Assembly (NCBI RefSeq): GCF_036194065.1
Contig: NZ_CP108095.1
Location: forward strand, 4,402,001-4,466,000
Direction: 5' to 3'
From: Streptomyces sp. NBC_00239
Lineage (GTDB): Bacteria > Actinomycetota > Actinomycetes > Streptomycetales > Streptomycetaceae
DNA length: 64,000 bases
The notes under the pieces are model-generated. The model did no database searches, had not been told where the DNA came from, and was given only the letters and a program-made list of their open reading frames with translations. The position numbers and the translations under genes were made by a program. This document shows positions 46,792 through 55,134 of this stretch, in pieces. Each line of letters opens with the position of its first letter. Position 1 is the stretch's first letter.

Positions 46792-47623
46792 AGGTGAAGC
46801 CTCCGTACTCCTGCACGGCCTTGCTGATGTCATCGGAAGTCGATGCGGGGACGTCCCCCGGAACGGGAGCAGGGCCGTCCTGCTGGTTGTCGGCCGTGAT
46901 CTTCCAGTCGTTGCCCGACCAGGCCAGGTTGAAGGTCCAGGTCTTCCACAGGGTCCGCACGGGGTCGGTGGACTTGGGACCGGACATGCCGATGAGCCCC
47001 GTGTACCAGACCGCCACCTTGGCCCTCGTACCGTTGAAGCTCTCGATGCGTGTCCCGACCGGGACGGCCCGGGTCACGAACGCGCTGCCTTGTGGTGCGT
47101 CGCCGTTCGCGTCCAGCCCGAGCCTGCTGAGGAAAGCGGCGGAGTACGCCTCGTCCTGCGGGCCCTTCAACCGCTTCGCGGCCTCCGGCGTGTACACGGT
47201 GTCGACGATGAAGTGCCGCGAGTCCTTTTTGAACATGCCGTCAGAACCCAGCGCCACCGCGAAATTCGCGGCGGCCGACTGCGCGCCCTGTTCGTCGTGG
47301 GCGAAGCCGGAGGGGATGCCGGCGTTCTTGCCGTCCACCGGGCGGACGCCGGTCGGGGTGGTGGATTCGGCGCGCGGCGCCGGACCCTTCGCCTCGCCGC
47401 CCGGCTCCTCGTCGCCGCCCTGGTTCGCGAACGCGATCGCCGCGATCAGCAGTACGACGACGCCGACCACCGTGACCAGGCCGCGGGAGGCGCGGGCGGG
47501 CCGGCGGGGGCCGCCGTACGGGTCGCCGGTCGGCTCCGGGAGGCGGGTGCGGGTCTGGCCGGTGCCGCCGACCCGTCTGGTGGGTTCGTCTTCGTACCCG
47601 CCGTATCCGTCCTCGTGGCTCAT
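46781..47623 (-). CDS. VirB8/TcpC-like conjugation-type membrane protein
   Basis: 280 residues from ATG. A polar cytosolic N-terminus (1-47) is followed by one membrane helix (48-66, GLVTVVGVVVLLIAAIAFA), a linker and an extracytoplasmic domain of about 170 residues (RHFIVDTVYTPEAAKRLKG, VAVWYTGLIGMSG, LWKTWTFNLAWSGNDWKIT). The domain has the length and the terminal W-K-I strand of NTF2-like VirB8/TcpC proteins, which scaffold type IV channels. The start overlaps a 31-residue frame (ATGA). Fold assignment is by pattern only. Confidence 0.75.
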   Translation of the reverse strand: MSHEDGYGGYEDEPTRRVGGTGQTRTRLPEPTGDPYGGPRRPARASRGLVTVVGVVVLLIAAIAFANQGGDEEPGGEAKGPAPRAESTTPTGVRPVDGKNAGIPSGFAHDEQGAQSAAANFAVALGSDGMFKKDSRHFIVDTVYTPEAAKRLKGPQDEAYSAAFLSRLGLDANGDAPQGSAFVTRAVPVGTRIESFNGTRAKVAVWYTGLIGMSGPKSTDPVRTLWKTWTFNLAWSGNDWKITADNQQDGPAPVPGDVPASTSDDISKAVQEYGGFTYAR

Positions 47624-47715
47624 GCCGCGTCCGCCCCCTCAGCCGTGTGCAGTCCTGCGTAGTACGACGGTAGCCGTGCCGGGTGCCGCGTGGACGCGGA
47701 CTGGTGAGTCGTCAT
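47620..47715 (-). CDS. Possible 31-residue peptide coupled to the VirB8-like gene
   Basis: ATG 47715 opens a 31-codon frame (MTTHQSASTRHPARLPSYYA and 11 more residues). Its TGA overlaps the ATG of the VirB8-like gene by the classic ATGA. GAGG lies 11 bases upstream. The composition is polar, with no membrane helix. About three quarters of third positions are G or C, a little low for this genome, so it may be a coupling leader rather than a functional peptide. Confidence 0.4.
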   Translation of the reverse strand: MTTHQSASTRHPARLPSYYAGLHTAEGADAA

Positions 47716-47757
47716 CAGGAAAGCAACCTCAGGGGGCCGACGGCGGGCAGGCGAGGG

Positions 47758-48066
47758 TCAGACGGCCATCCCGTACACGATCGTGAAGAGCGTGCCGAGG
47801 GATCCGATGATGAAGACACCGGTGAGTCCGGCCACGATGAGGCCCTTGCCCTGTTCGGCGCTGAAGGTGTCGCGCAGGGCCGTGGCCCCGATGCGCTGCT
47901 TGGCCGCGCCCCAGATGGCGATGCCGAGGCAGAGCAGGATCGCGACGGCCATGACCACCTCGATCATGACCTTCGCTTCGCTGCCGAGACTTCCGAACGG
48001 GCCCCAGTTCGGGGCGATTCCGCCGATGATGGTGGTGATGTCGCCCTTTTCGGCTGCCAGGATCAT
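47758..48066 (-). CDS. Small two-helix membrane protein, VirB2/pilin-like
   Basis: 102 residues from ATG 48066, preceded four bases away by GGTGAG; ATG 48105 has no good ribosome site. A short N-terminus with GGIAPNWGPFG is followed by two membrane helices (about 31-51, VMIEVVMAVAILLCLGIAIW; and 71-95, LIVAGLTGVFIIGSLGTLFTI) separated by a basic loop (KQRIGATALRDTFSAEQGKG). Size, topology and first place in the operon fit a VirB2/TrbC-type pilin or channel subunit, but no signature proves it. Confidence 0.75.
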   Translation of the reverse strand: MILAAEKGDITTIIGGIAPNWGPFGSLGSEAKVMIEVVMAVAILLCLGIAIWGAAKQRIGATALRDTFSAEQGKGLIVAGLTGVFIIGSLGTLFTIVYGMAV

Positions 48067-48592
48067 GTAACTCACCGCCCCAGTTGGGTAGTTCCGGTAG
48101 CCCATGCCCTGCGGCAGGGGTCACGCACTATCTTCGCTGATGAAACCGCCCGATTATGTCGACTTGGCGGCACTCTTTGCGCGAACTCTCCGCGCGCTTC
48201 TGCGAACCGGCGGTCGCACGGCCCTGACCTGGGCGTGGGCCGGTTCTATGCGAAGGCCTGCATGGTCACTCTGTGTACCACGGGGGTTGACGCCGGGCAA
48301 TGACTGGCGGGAGGGGGAAAGGCGTGGCCCATCGGGGGGAGCCGTTCGCGGGGGTCCGTGTCCCCGTGGGGGTGGACCGCGTTGTGGAGGGGTTTGAGCG
48401 GTGCTCGGCGGGCCGCCGGGGACCCCCTCCGAGCTGCTCGTACCGCTGTCCGTGGGCGTGGCGTTGGGCCATCACACTGACTTTTGTCCGACATTCCGCC
48501 TTTCCTTCGATCTGAGAGGGCGGCGCGGGGGATGCTCCATCTCGCTTCCGGCCGAAGCACCTCCAAGTTCGTTACGACGAAGGAGCAAGCGC
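48067..48592. promoter_or_regulatory. 526-bp divergent intergenic region between the secretion operon and the collagen-like gene
   Basis: No gene seen. It contains GGGGGTTGACGCC (48286-48298), a plausible -35 for rightward transcription, and a GC-poor patch CTGACTTTTGTCCGACATTC (48478-48497) about 100 bp before the collagen-like start. Promoters for both directions must lie here. Confidence 0.4.
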
Positions 48593-49294
48593 ATGGGTCC
48601 TGTGACCAGGACTGGACGTCGCCATTGGCTCGTCGGCGGTTTCGTGCTGCCGATGGCCCTCGGCCTCGCGGGGTTCAGCACCCCCGTGTTCGCCGACACC
48701 GGCGGCGCGGCGGCGACGACCGCCGCGGTCGCCGAGCAGACGGCGGCCGGCGGTGGCGGCGGCGGGGACAAGTGCCCCAAGCCGCGGCCGCCGCGTGACC
48801 GTGACGACCTGCGGGCGGGCAGCAGCGGTTGCCCCGGGCCGCCCGGACCGCGGGGTCCCAGGGGCCCCAAGGGTGACAAGGGAGACCCCGGTGAACCGGG
48901 CGAGCAGGGCGAGCGGGGCGAACAGGGCCCGATCGGTCCCTCCGGTCCGGCGGGCCCTCCGGGCCCCTGTCAGAGCATCGACTCCTACCTGCCGTCCAAT
49001 GCCGAGGAGTTCGCCCTCGCCGTGAAGAACGGCGTCGCTTCCCTCGGCCACCGGACGCGCGCGGGCGGCATGGGTGCATTCACGGCGTACACGTGGAACC
49101 CGCTGAACGACGGCGTCCAAGCGGCCTCGTACCCGGCGAACGTGTGCACGGGCACGCTCGCCTCGCAGGGCAATGACCTGTACCTCAAGGTCATGACGAC
49201 GGGCGGGACTGTCTACCAGACCGTCTGCGCGACGAACGGCGTCGCCTTCCCCGTCTGCCCCAACCCGTGGGCGCAGATCACGGCGCAGCCCTGA
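48593..49294 (+). CDS. Secreted collagen-like (Gly-X-Y) protein
   Basis: 233 residues from ATG with AGGAG seven bases upstream. The signal peptide covers 1-35 ([17 protein letters not shown]). Residues 79-126 are 16 uninterrupted Gly-X-Y triplets, charged in the middle ([20 protein letters not shown]) and proline-rich at both ends, flanked by cysteines C61, C80 and C126 that could lock a trimer. The C-terminal domain of about 105 residues ([32 protein letters not shown]) is not recognised. Bacterial collagen-like proteins form triple helices and act at the cell surface. It is divergent from the secretion-like operon. Confidence 0.88.
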   Translation: MGPVTRTGRRHWLVGGFVLPMALGLAGFSTPVFADTGGAAATTAAVAEQTAAGGGGGGDKCPKPRPPRDRDDLRAGSSGCPGPPGPRGPRGPKGDKGDPGEPGEQGERGEQGPIGPSGPAGPPGPCQSIDSYLPSNAEEFALAVKNGVASLGHRTRAGGMGAFTAYTWNPLNDGVQAASYPANVCTGTLASQGNDLYLKVMTTGGTVYQTVCATNGVAFPVCPNPWAQITAQP

Positions 49295-49320
49295 TCTCGG
49301 GGCAACGGTGATAGCCGGAC

Positions 49321-49360
49321 TGGCTGCCGCACCCGGAGCACGAGCCGGGCGCGGCAGCCA
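49321..49360. terminator. Terminator between collagen-like and pentapeptide-repeat genes
   Basis: Stem TGGCTGCCGC / GCGGCAGCCA extended by CCCGG/CCGGG around an eight-base loop, 26 bp after the collagen-like stop; convergent position. Confidence 0.8.
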
Positions 49361-49405
49361 GTAGGCGTTCCGGGCGGTCCGCCCCTGGCCGGGCTACGGC
49401 TGCCG

Positions 49406-50281
49406 CTACCAGTGCGCCGGGCGGGTCAGTCCCGCCGGGATGCGGGTGGTCTTGTCCCCCTTGGCGGCGTTGACCTGGGCCTGGGTGAGGAAGAGCGCGC
49501 CGGTCAGGTCCGCGCCCCGCAGGTCCGCGTCGCGCAGGTCCGCCCCGATGAGGTCGGCGAAGCGCAGGTCGGCCCGCTGGAGGTCGGCCGCGATCAGGTA
49601 GGCGCCGCGCAGGTTGGCGCCCCGCAGGTCGGTGCCGGCCAGCTTGGCGCCCATGAGGTCGGCGCCGCGGTGGTTCTTGCGGCGGCCGGGCACCTGGGCG
49701 GCCCGTACCAGCTCGCTCACCTGGAGGAGCAGCTCGCCGGTCGCGGCGCGCAGCGCGCCCGGGTCGGCGGCCTCCAGGGTGGCCGCGTCGGCGCGCGTGA
49801 GCTCCTCGGTACGGGCGAGGGTCCGGCGTACGGCCGGGTGGACGCTGCGGGCGGCGGGCTGGGCGAGCGCCTCGGTGAGGTACCAGAGCAGCTCGTGGAG
49901 CGTGCGCATCACCGGGAACACGTCGAACATCCGCTGCCGGCTCTCCGGGGCCGCACGCCAGTCGACGCCGCCGAAGGTCACCTGCGAGACCTGCTGCCCG
50001 GCCCCGAAGCAGTCGAAGACCGTGCAGCCGCGCCAGCCGTCGGCGCGCAGCCGGGTGTGGATGCCGCAGCGGAAGTCCTCCCGCAGGTTGCCGCACGCGG
50101 TGCCGGCGGGCTTGGTGACGGGGAAGTCGGCGGAGGCGGCGAAGGGCAGCGCCGCGCAGCACAGCGCGAAGCAGTTCGCGCAGTCGGCGCGGAGGTGGTC
50201 CCGTTCGGGTGCCGCGCCCCGGCCGCCGGTGCCGTGCTTCGGGGTCTTGCCGGGCCGGGTGGCCCGGGGGGTGTCGGACAC
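49406..50281 (-). CDS. Cys-rich N-domain plus pentapeptide-repeat protein
   Basis: 291 residues from GTG 50281 with AGGAGAG upstream. Residues 28-90 hold many cysteines ([37 protein letters not shown]), suggesting a metal or iron-sulfur site. A helical middle (110-205) follows. Residues 210-270 are A(D/N)Lxx pentapeptide repeats ([20 protein letters not shown] and on) forming a right-handed four-sided beta helix. This combination recurs in Streptomyces as I recall, with no known function. It is divergent from the LysE gene. Confidence 0.85.
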   Translation of the reverse strand: MSDTPRATRPGKTPKHGTGGRGAAPERDHLRADCANCFALCCAALPFAASADFPVTKPAGTACGNLREDFRCGIHTRLRADGWRGCTVFDCFGAGQQVSQVTFGGVDWRAAPESRQRMFDVFPVMRTLHELLWYLTEALAQPAARSVHPAVRRTLARTEELTRADAATLEAADPGALRAATGELLLQVSELVRAAQVPGRRKNHRGADLMGAKLAGTDLRGANLRGAYLIAADLQRADLRFADLIGADLRDADLRGADLTGALFLTQAQVNAAKGDKTTRIPAGLTRPAHW

Positions 50282-50438
50282 GGTGTTCGCTCTCCTGCCG
50301 GTGCGGCACCGCTCGCGCCGCACGTGTCGTCGTACGCCGCCATTCTCCCCCGGTTGTTCCCGGAGTGCGGCGCCCTGCCCGCGGGCGCTGTCCGGGAAAA
50401 CCGTTGATCGTTCGGGCGGGTGCGGCGAGCATCGCGGC

Positions 50439-51047
50439 ATGACCGAATTGATCGCAGTGGCCGTCATCACCGTCCTCGCCGTCATCAGTCCCGGCGCCGA
50501 CTTCGCGATGGTGGTCCGCAACAGCTACCTCTACGGCCGTCCCACCGGCCTGTTCGCCGCCGCCGGAGTCGCCGCGGGCGTCCTCGTGCACGTCACGTAC
50601 ACGATGCTCGGCGTCGGCCTCCTCATCGCGTCCTCGACCGCCCTGTTCACGGCGATCAAGCTGGCCGGCGCCGCGTACCTCGTCTACATCGGCGTACGGA
50701 CCTTCCGGGCGCGCGCCGAGCTGACCGTGGACCTGGAGTCGAAGCCGCAGCTGAGCCCGCTGGGCGCGCTGCGCTCCGGCTTCCTCACCAATGTCCTCAA
50801 TCCCAAGACCACCCTGTTCGTCGTCTCGACGTTCACGCAGGTCGTCGACCCGGGCACGGCGCTCTGGCAGCAGGCGGGCTACGGGCTCTTCATGGCCTTC
50901 GCGCACCTGGCGTGGTTCGGCGCGGTCGCGCTGTTCTTCTCCGACTCGCGGCTGCGCGACCGGATGCTCAAGGCGCAGAAGACGCTGAACCGGGCCATCG
51001 GCTCGGTGCTGGTGGGACTGGGCGTCGGCCTGGGCTTCGCGCGCTGA
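50439..51047 (+). CDS. LysE-family amino acid/metabolite exporter
   Basis: 202 residues from ATG. Six membrane segments carry the LysE/RhtB features: [21 protein letters not shown] near residues 18-38, [18 protein letters not shown] (65-85), and [20 protein letters not shown] (110-130). Members export lysine, homoserine, threonine or related compounds; the substrate is not predictable. The gene is followed 85 bp later by a thioesterase-like gene on the same strand. Confidence 0.92.
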   Translation: MTELIAVAVITVLAVISPGADFAMVVRNSYLYGRPTGLFAAAGVAAGVLVHVTYTMLGVGLLIASSTALFTAIKLAGAAYLVYIGVRTFRARAELTVDLESKPQLSPLGALRSGFLTNVLNPKTTLFVVSTFTQVVDPGTALWQQAGYGLFMAFAHLAWFGAVALFFSDSRLRDRMLKAQKTLNRAIGSVLVGLGVGLGFAR

Positions 51048-51132
51048 CCACGTGAGCCCTGGCCGTTCCGGGTTACCCGGCGGTAGCGTTCCGGTGGTCG
51101 GGCAGGACGTACGGGTGGAAGGGCGGCACGGC

Positions 51133-51933
51133 ATGGGCGGGCACGAGGCGTTCTACGAGCGGACCGACGAGGGGCGCTACCGCTCGACCGAGTCCACGCG
51201 AGGGCCGTGGGACGCCGGCTCCCAGCACGCGGGACCGCCCGCGGCGCTGCTGGGCCGAGCCGTCGAGGAGCGGCCGGACGCCCGCACCGACATGCGGATC
51301 GCGCGGATCACCTACGAGATCCTGCGCCCGGTGCCGATCGCGCCGGTGTCCGTGACCACGACCGTGCTGCGCGCGGGCCGCGGCACGGAGCTGGTGGAGG
51401 CGGCTCTCACCCCGGAGGGCGCCGACGCCCCGGTGATGCTGGCCCGCGCCCTGCGGATCCGGACCACCGCCGAGCCGGGCCCGGCGGTGGCGCAGGGCCC
51501 GCTGGTCGTCGCGCCCGGCGAGCTGCCTGCCGCGCCGTTCTTCCCGGTGCCGTGGGACGTCGGCTACCACACGGCCACGGAGACCCGCTTCGCGTTCGGC
51601 GCCTTCCTGGAACAGGGGCCGGCCGCGGCCTGGCTGCGCATGCGGGTGCCGCTGGTGGCAGGCGACGAACCCCGGCCCCTGGACCGGGTCCTGGTCGCGG
51701 CCGACTCCGGCAACGGCATCAGCAACGTCCTGGACTTCTCCCGGCACGTCTTCGTCAACGCCGACCTCTCCGTCCACCTGCACCGCCACCCGGTGGGCGA
51801 GTGGGTGTGCGTGGCGGCCCGCACCAGCGTGGACCCGTCCGGCCTCGGCCTGGCCGACGCACAGCTGCACGACGAGAAGGGCCCCATCGGCCGCAGCGCC
51901 CAGTCCCTGTTCGTGGCCGCCCGCCCGGCCTGA
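51133..51933 (+). CDS. Acyl-CoA thioesterase-like (double hotdog) family protein
   Basis: 266 residues from ATG 51133 (MGGHEAFYER); an in-frame GTG 27 codons upstream is possible but lacks a ribosome site. The pattern GPWDAGSQHAGPPAALLGRAVE, then RITYEILRPVPIAPVSVTTT, with the second half LDFSRHVFVNADLSVHLHRHP and GEWVCVAARTSV, is that of TesB/PaaI-like 'thioesterase family' proteins with two fused hotdog folds. The substrate is probably an acyl-CoA, inferred from the family. Confidence 0.85.
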   Translation: MGGHEAFYERTDEGRYRSTESTRGPWDAGSQHAGPPAALLGRAVEERPDARTDMRIARITYEILRPVPIAPVSVTTTVLRAGRGTELVEAALTPEGADAPVMLARALRIRTTAEPGPAVAQGPLVVAPGELPAAPFFPVPWDVGYHTATETRFAFGAFLEQGPAAAWLRMRVPLVAGDEPRPLDRVLVAADSGNGISNVLDFSRHVFVNADLSVHLHRHPVGEWVCVAARTSVDPSGLGLADAQLHDEKGPIGRSAQSLFVAARPA

Positions 51934-51949
51934 ACCGGGCGGGACGCGC

Positions 51950-52273
51950 CTACGAGGAGTCCCCCGGGCCGGCCGGCCGAGCAGGGTCACGGCCTCCTCG
52001 CGCGCGACCGGCCGGAGGAAGCTCGAGTCGACGGCCTCGACGGCCTCGACGGCCTCGACGGCCTCGACGGCGGCGACGGCGGCGATCGCGCGCGGGGCCA
52101 GTGCCGCGCCGGCGTCCGTGACGCGCAGCAGCCTGGCGCGGGTGTCCTCGGGGCCGACCGCGCGCTCGACCAGGCCCTTGGCCCTCCAGCGCGCGCAGGA
52201 ACCGCGAGGTCACCTTGACGTCGGTGCCGGCCTGGCGGGCCACGGTCAGCCGGTTGGCAGACCATATGGCCAT
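51950..52273 (-). pseudogene. Frameshifted remnant of a MarR-family regulator gene
   Basis: Reverse-strand frame starting MAIWSANRLTVARQAGTDVK reads as the MarR recognition region (TSRFLRALEG). One extra base then shifts the frame; in the next frame it resumes as KGLVERAVGPEDTRARLLRV and TDAGAALAPRAI, the MarR wing and following helix. The start of a normal MarR protein is missing. The downstream helix is replaced by a run of (VEA)n encoded by a 9-bp tandem repeat (GACGGCCTC, five copies at about 52027-52074). Truncated, frameshifted and expanded, it is not expected to be functional. Confidence 0.7.
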
Positions 52274-52391
52274 GCGGTCATCCGGCCATGTGCGCGGCGT
52301 TCGCGCGCCCTGTGCGCTGGGTGGGGGAGACGGGCGGGCCGGTGTGCGTCAAACTGCCTTGAAGGGGCGGGGCATGGGGGAGTGTTGACGG

Positions 52392-53408
52392 ATGCGCAGA
52401 TTCTGGGTGGCCAGTGGGATCGGTACCGCGGTGTTCTTCTGCTTCATCGCGCTGCTCGTCGTCGGCACGTACTCCGCCGCCGCCGGGATCATGACCGGTG
52501 GCGGGCGGTTCGCGGGGCTGGCCAAGGGGGCGGTGCCGGCCAAGTACACGTCGCTCGTGCAGACCTGGGGCAATCTCTGTCCGGCGCTCAACCCCGCGCT
52601 GCTCGCCGCGCAGCTGTACCAGGAGAGCGGCTGGGACCCGGACATCGTGAGCCCGGCCGACGCCCGCGGCATCGCGCAGTTCATCCCCGACACCTGGCGG
52701 ATCCACGGCATCGACGGGGACAAGGACGGGGACCGCGACATCTGGGACCCCAAGGACGCGATCCCGTCCGCCGCTTCGTACGACTGCTCGCTCGCCGCGG
52801 ACGTGAAGGGCGTGCCGGGCGACCCGGTGAAGAACATGCTCGCCGCCTACAACGCGGGCCCGGGCGCGGTCCTCAAGTACCGCGGGGTGCCGCCGTACCG
52901 CGAGACCCGCAACTACGTGAAGGTCATCACGACCCTCGCGGAGAGCTTCGAGCGGCCGGTCGGGCGGATGGCGCCCTCGCGGCAGGCCGCCGGCGCCATC
53001 TACTTCGCGCAGAAGAAGCTCGGCACGCCGTACTTGTGGGGCGGCAACGGAACGCCCGACCAGAACGGCCGGTTCGACTGCTCGGGGCTCACTCAGGCCG
53101 CGTACCGGACGGTGAACATCGAGCTGCCGCGCGTGGCCAACGACCAGTACAACGCGGGTCCGCACCCCTCGCGGGACGAACTGCTCCCCGGTGACCTGGT
53201 GTTCTTCTCTGACGATCTGACAAACTCCCGCGAAATCCGGCACGTCGGCCTCTACGTGGGCGGCGGATACATGATCAATGCCCCGTTCACCGGTGCCGTG
53301 ATCCGCTTTGACAAGATCGACACGCCCGACTACTTCGGTGCGACGCGGGTCACGAAGGACGGCGCCGAAGCGCTCCCCGTCCGGGCCGCGGCCGGCGACA
53401 CACCGTAA
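52392..53408 (+). CDS. Dual lytic transglycosylase / NlpC-P60 peptidase (VirB1-like)
   Basis: 338 residues from ATG. An N-terminal membrane helix (8-32) precedes a lysozyme-like SLT domain with catalytic Glu78 (LYQESGWDPD) and AYNAGPGAV, then an NlpC/P60 endopeptidase with Cys230 (FDCSGLTQ), His284 (RHVGLYVGG) and a following polar residue. The two activities cut glycan strands and stem peptides. Proteins of exactly this architecture open the wall for Gram-positive type IV systems (VirB1/TcpG/Orf14-like), and the secretion-like operon lies about 4 kb to the left. A role in that system is inferred. Confidence 0.92.
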   Translation: MRRFWVASGIGTAVFFCFIALLVVGTYSAAAGIMTGGGRFAGLAKGAVPAKYTSLVQTWGNLCPALNPALLAAQLYQESGWDPDIVSPADARGIAQFIPDTWRIHGIDGDKDGDRDIWDPKDAIPSAASYDCSLAADVKGVPGDPVKNMLAAYNAGPGAVLKYRGVPPYRETRNYVKVITTLAESFERPVGRMAPSRQAAGAIYFAQKKLGTPYLWGGNGTPDQNGRFDCSGLTQAAYRTVNIELPRVANDQYNAGPHPSRDELLPGDLVFFSDDLTNSREIRHVGLYVGGGYMINAPFTGAVIRFDKIDTPDYFGATRVTKDGAEALPVRAAAGDTP

Positions 53409-53596
53409 GGCTCAGGCCCTGAGCTGCGACGATGAGTCACTCTTCGATAACGTTGGGGTGATCATTCGGTGGAGAGTGGAACGTACGCGCCAGAACGGGC
53501 GTTCCATGGTCTCGGGGGCTTGATCGCGGGGGGCGAAGGGACGCACACCGGCGTGCGTCCGCAGGGGACAAGGCAAGGGCAAGGGGCCACACCACC

Positions 53597-54307
53597 ATGG
53601 CTGGACTCGCGGCGGGCGGGCCGAACCCCGATGTAAGCCTGCTCTACGGCATCAACGGCCTTGCGGAGGCCACCCCCGGCTGGTTCGACCGGGCCGTCGC
53701 CCTCGTCGGCGAGTACGGCATCCTGCTCGCCCTCGTCCTGCTCGTCCTGTGGTGCTGGCGCGGCGCGCGCCGCCAGGGCGACTCCGCCGCCGTCGACTCC
53801 TTCGTCGCCCTCGTGTGGGCACCGCTCGCCGCCGGCATCGCCCTGCTGATCAACGTGCCGCTGCGCGGATTCGTGGGGCGGCAGCGGCCGTTCAAGGCGC
53901 ACGATGGCCTTGAGGTGCTGGTCCCCGGCAAGACCGACTTCTCCTTCGTCAGCGACCACGCGACCCTCGCGATGGCGCTCGGCGTCGGGTTGTTCATCGC
54001 CCACCGCCGGCTGGGCCTCATCGGCATCGGGCTCGCCCTCGCCGAGGGCTTCAGCCGGGTCTACCTCGGCGTGCACTACCCCACCGACGTGGTGGGCGGC
54101 TTCGCGCTCGGGACCGCCGTGGTCCTGCTCCTCGCGCCGCTCGCGATGGCCCTCCTCGCGCCCGTGGTCAGGGCCGTCGCCCGGTCGTCCCGCATGCGGT
54201 GGCTCGTACGCTCGCGGGCGGTCGAGCGGCCGCTGGCCGTGGACCTGAACCAGGCTCATGCCGGCGCGCCGGGCGAGGGCTTCCCCGAACGGGACCTGGC
54301 TGCCTGA
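53597..54307 (+). CDS. PAP2-family membrane phosphatase
   Basis: 236 residues from ATG. Five or six membrane helices carry the acid phosphatase motifs: LRGFVGRQRPF (KxxxxxxRP-like, about 95-105), FVSDHATLAMA (PSGH-type with Asp for Gly, about 117-127) and SRVYLGVHYPTDVVGG (SRxxxxxHxxxD, 153-168). Such enzymes dephosphorylate undecaprenyl pyrophosphate or phosphatidate at the outer face. The 188-bp gap upstream contains GGACGCAC/GTGCGTCC (53541-53564), possibly the end signal of the preceding gene. Confidence 0.9.
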   Translation: MAGLAAGGPNPDVSLLYGINGLAEATPGWFDRAVALVGEYGILLALVLLVLWCWRGARRQGDSAAVDSFVALVWAPLAAGIALLINVPLRGFVGRQRPFKAHDGLEVLVPGKTDFSFVSDHATLAMALGVGLFIAHRRLGLIGIGLALAEGFSRVYLGVHYPTDVVGGFALGTAVVLLLAPLAMALLAPVVRAVARSSRMRWLVRSRAVERPLAVDLNQAHAGAPGEGFPERDLAA

Positions 54308-54410
54308 CGCCCCGCCGGGGGTGCGGTTGCGGGGCGTGCCTGACGCCCCGTCTGGGCGGTTGCTTCGCGTGCCCTTTGCGCTGCCGGGGGTTCTGGTCCC
54401 GGACGACCCG

Positions 54411-54541
54411 TCAGCCGCGGAGGTAGAGGACGACGGCCGCCAGCAGGCACAGGGCCGCCCCGCCGAAGCAGGCGCGTACCGCCGCGCGGCCGCCCGCCGC
54501 GGTACGGGCGGCCGGTCCGGGGCGCCGGGCCCCGTCGCCGG
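54411..54541 (-). CDS. Possible short membrane peptide without a standard start
   Basis: Immediately after the stop of the next upstream reverse gene, the frame ending at 54411 encodes a C-terminal hydrophobic helix (CFGGAALCLLAAVVLYLRG). No ATG or GTG opens it, so it would need a CTG start, or it is the frameshifted end of the preceding gene. Weakly supported. Confidence 0.25.
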
Positions 54542-54814
54542 TCAGGGCTCGCCGCCCTGCTGGGCTTCGCGCCGGTGGCGCGAGCGCAGCCACAGGCCCG
54601 TGGCGGTGGCGGCCGCGGTCGTGGTCCCGATGGCCAGCGCGACGTCGGCGGGGCCGTCCGCCGTGCCGACCGGGCGGGCCGCCGGTTTGTGGTGGGGCCG
54701 CTGCGAGGGCTTGCCCGTTGGTCGCTGACCGGCCCACGCCTGGTGCGGGGCGACGGCGAACAGGAAGACCCATGCGAGTACGGCGATCCGGGGTGCGGCT
54801 GCAGGTCCTGGCAT
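54542..54814 (-). CDS. Small exported or membrane protein, unknown function
   Basis: 90 residues from ATG 54814. A clear signal peptide (IAVLAWVFLFAVAPHQAWAG) is followed by a basic, proline-rich segment (QRPTGKPSQRPHHKPAARP) and a second hydrophobic stretch (PADVALAIGTTTAAATATGLWL) ending in RSRHRREAQ. No family recognised. It is convergent with the PAP2 gene. Confidence 0.6.
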   Translation of the reverse strand: MPGPAAAPRIAVLAWVFLFAVAPHQAWAGQRPTGKPSQRPHHKPAARPVGTADGPADVALAIGTTTAAATATGLWLRSRHRREAQQGGEP

Positions 54815-54977
54815 GGGCTCCGCCCTGTCGAGGAGGTCCCCCCTCCTGGGTCCAGGGCACCCGGCCGGTGCGGAGGTTGCCACCTGGGTGAGCTGTCCGG
54901 GCGACCCTGGGCGGCCGTGGCCGCCGGGATGGCCGTGGCGCACCCCTTGGCTTCGCCGACGCCCGGGGTGACCACCT

Positions 54978-55133
54978 CCAGTCTCACCGGCTGCCCGAGG
55001 TGGCCGCCGCCAGTCTCAATGGCTGCCCGGGGGCCCCTTCCAGTCTCGCTGGCTGCCCGGGGAGCCACCTCCAGTCTCACTGGCTGCCCGAGGTGGCCGC
55101 CGCCAGTCTCACTGGCTGCCCGAGGGGCGACTT
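54978..55133. repeat. About 31-bp tandem array, five copies
   Basis: CCAGTCTC recurs at 54978, 55010, 55040, 55071 and 55103 (spacing 30-32), each followed by a variant of ACTGGCTGCCCGAGGTGGCC. It runs directly into the palindromic element at 55135, whose arm begins with the same CCAG. The absence of non-repetitive spacers rules out a CRISPR array. No gene lies in 54815-55312. Confidence 0.85.
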
Positions 55134-55134
55134 C

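Noticed and set aside
54978..55133. Possible CRISPR array
   Set aside because: Units of about 31 bp are directly adjacent without unique spacers, and no cas genes occur in the window.
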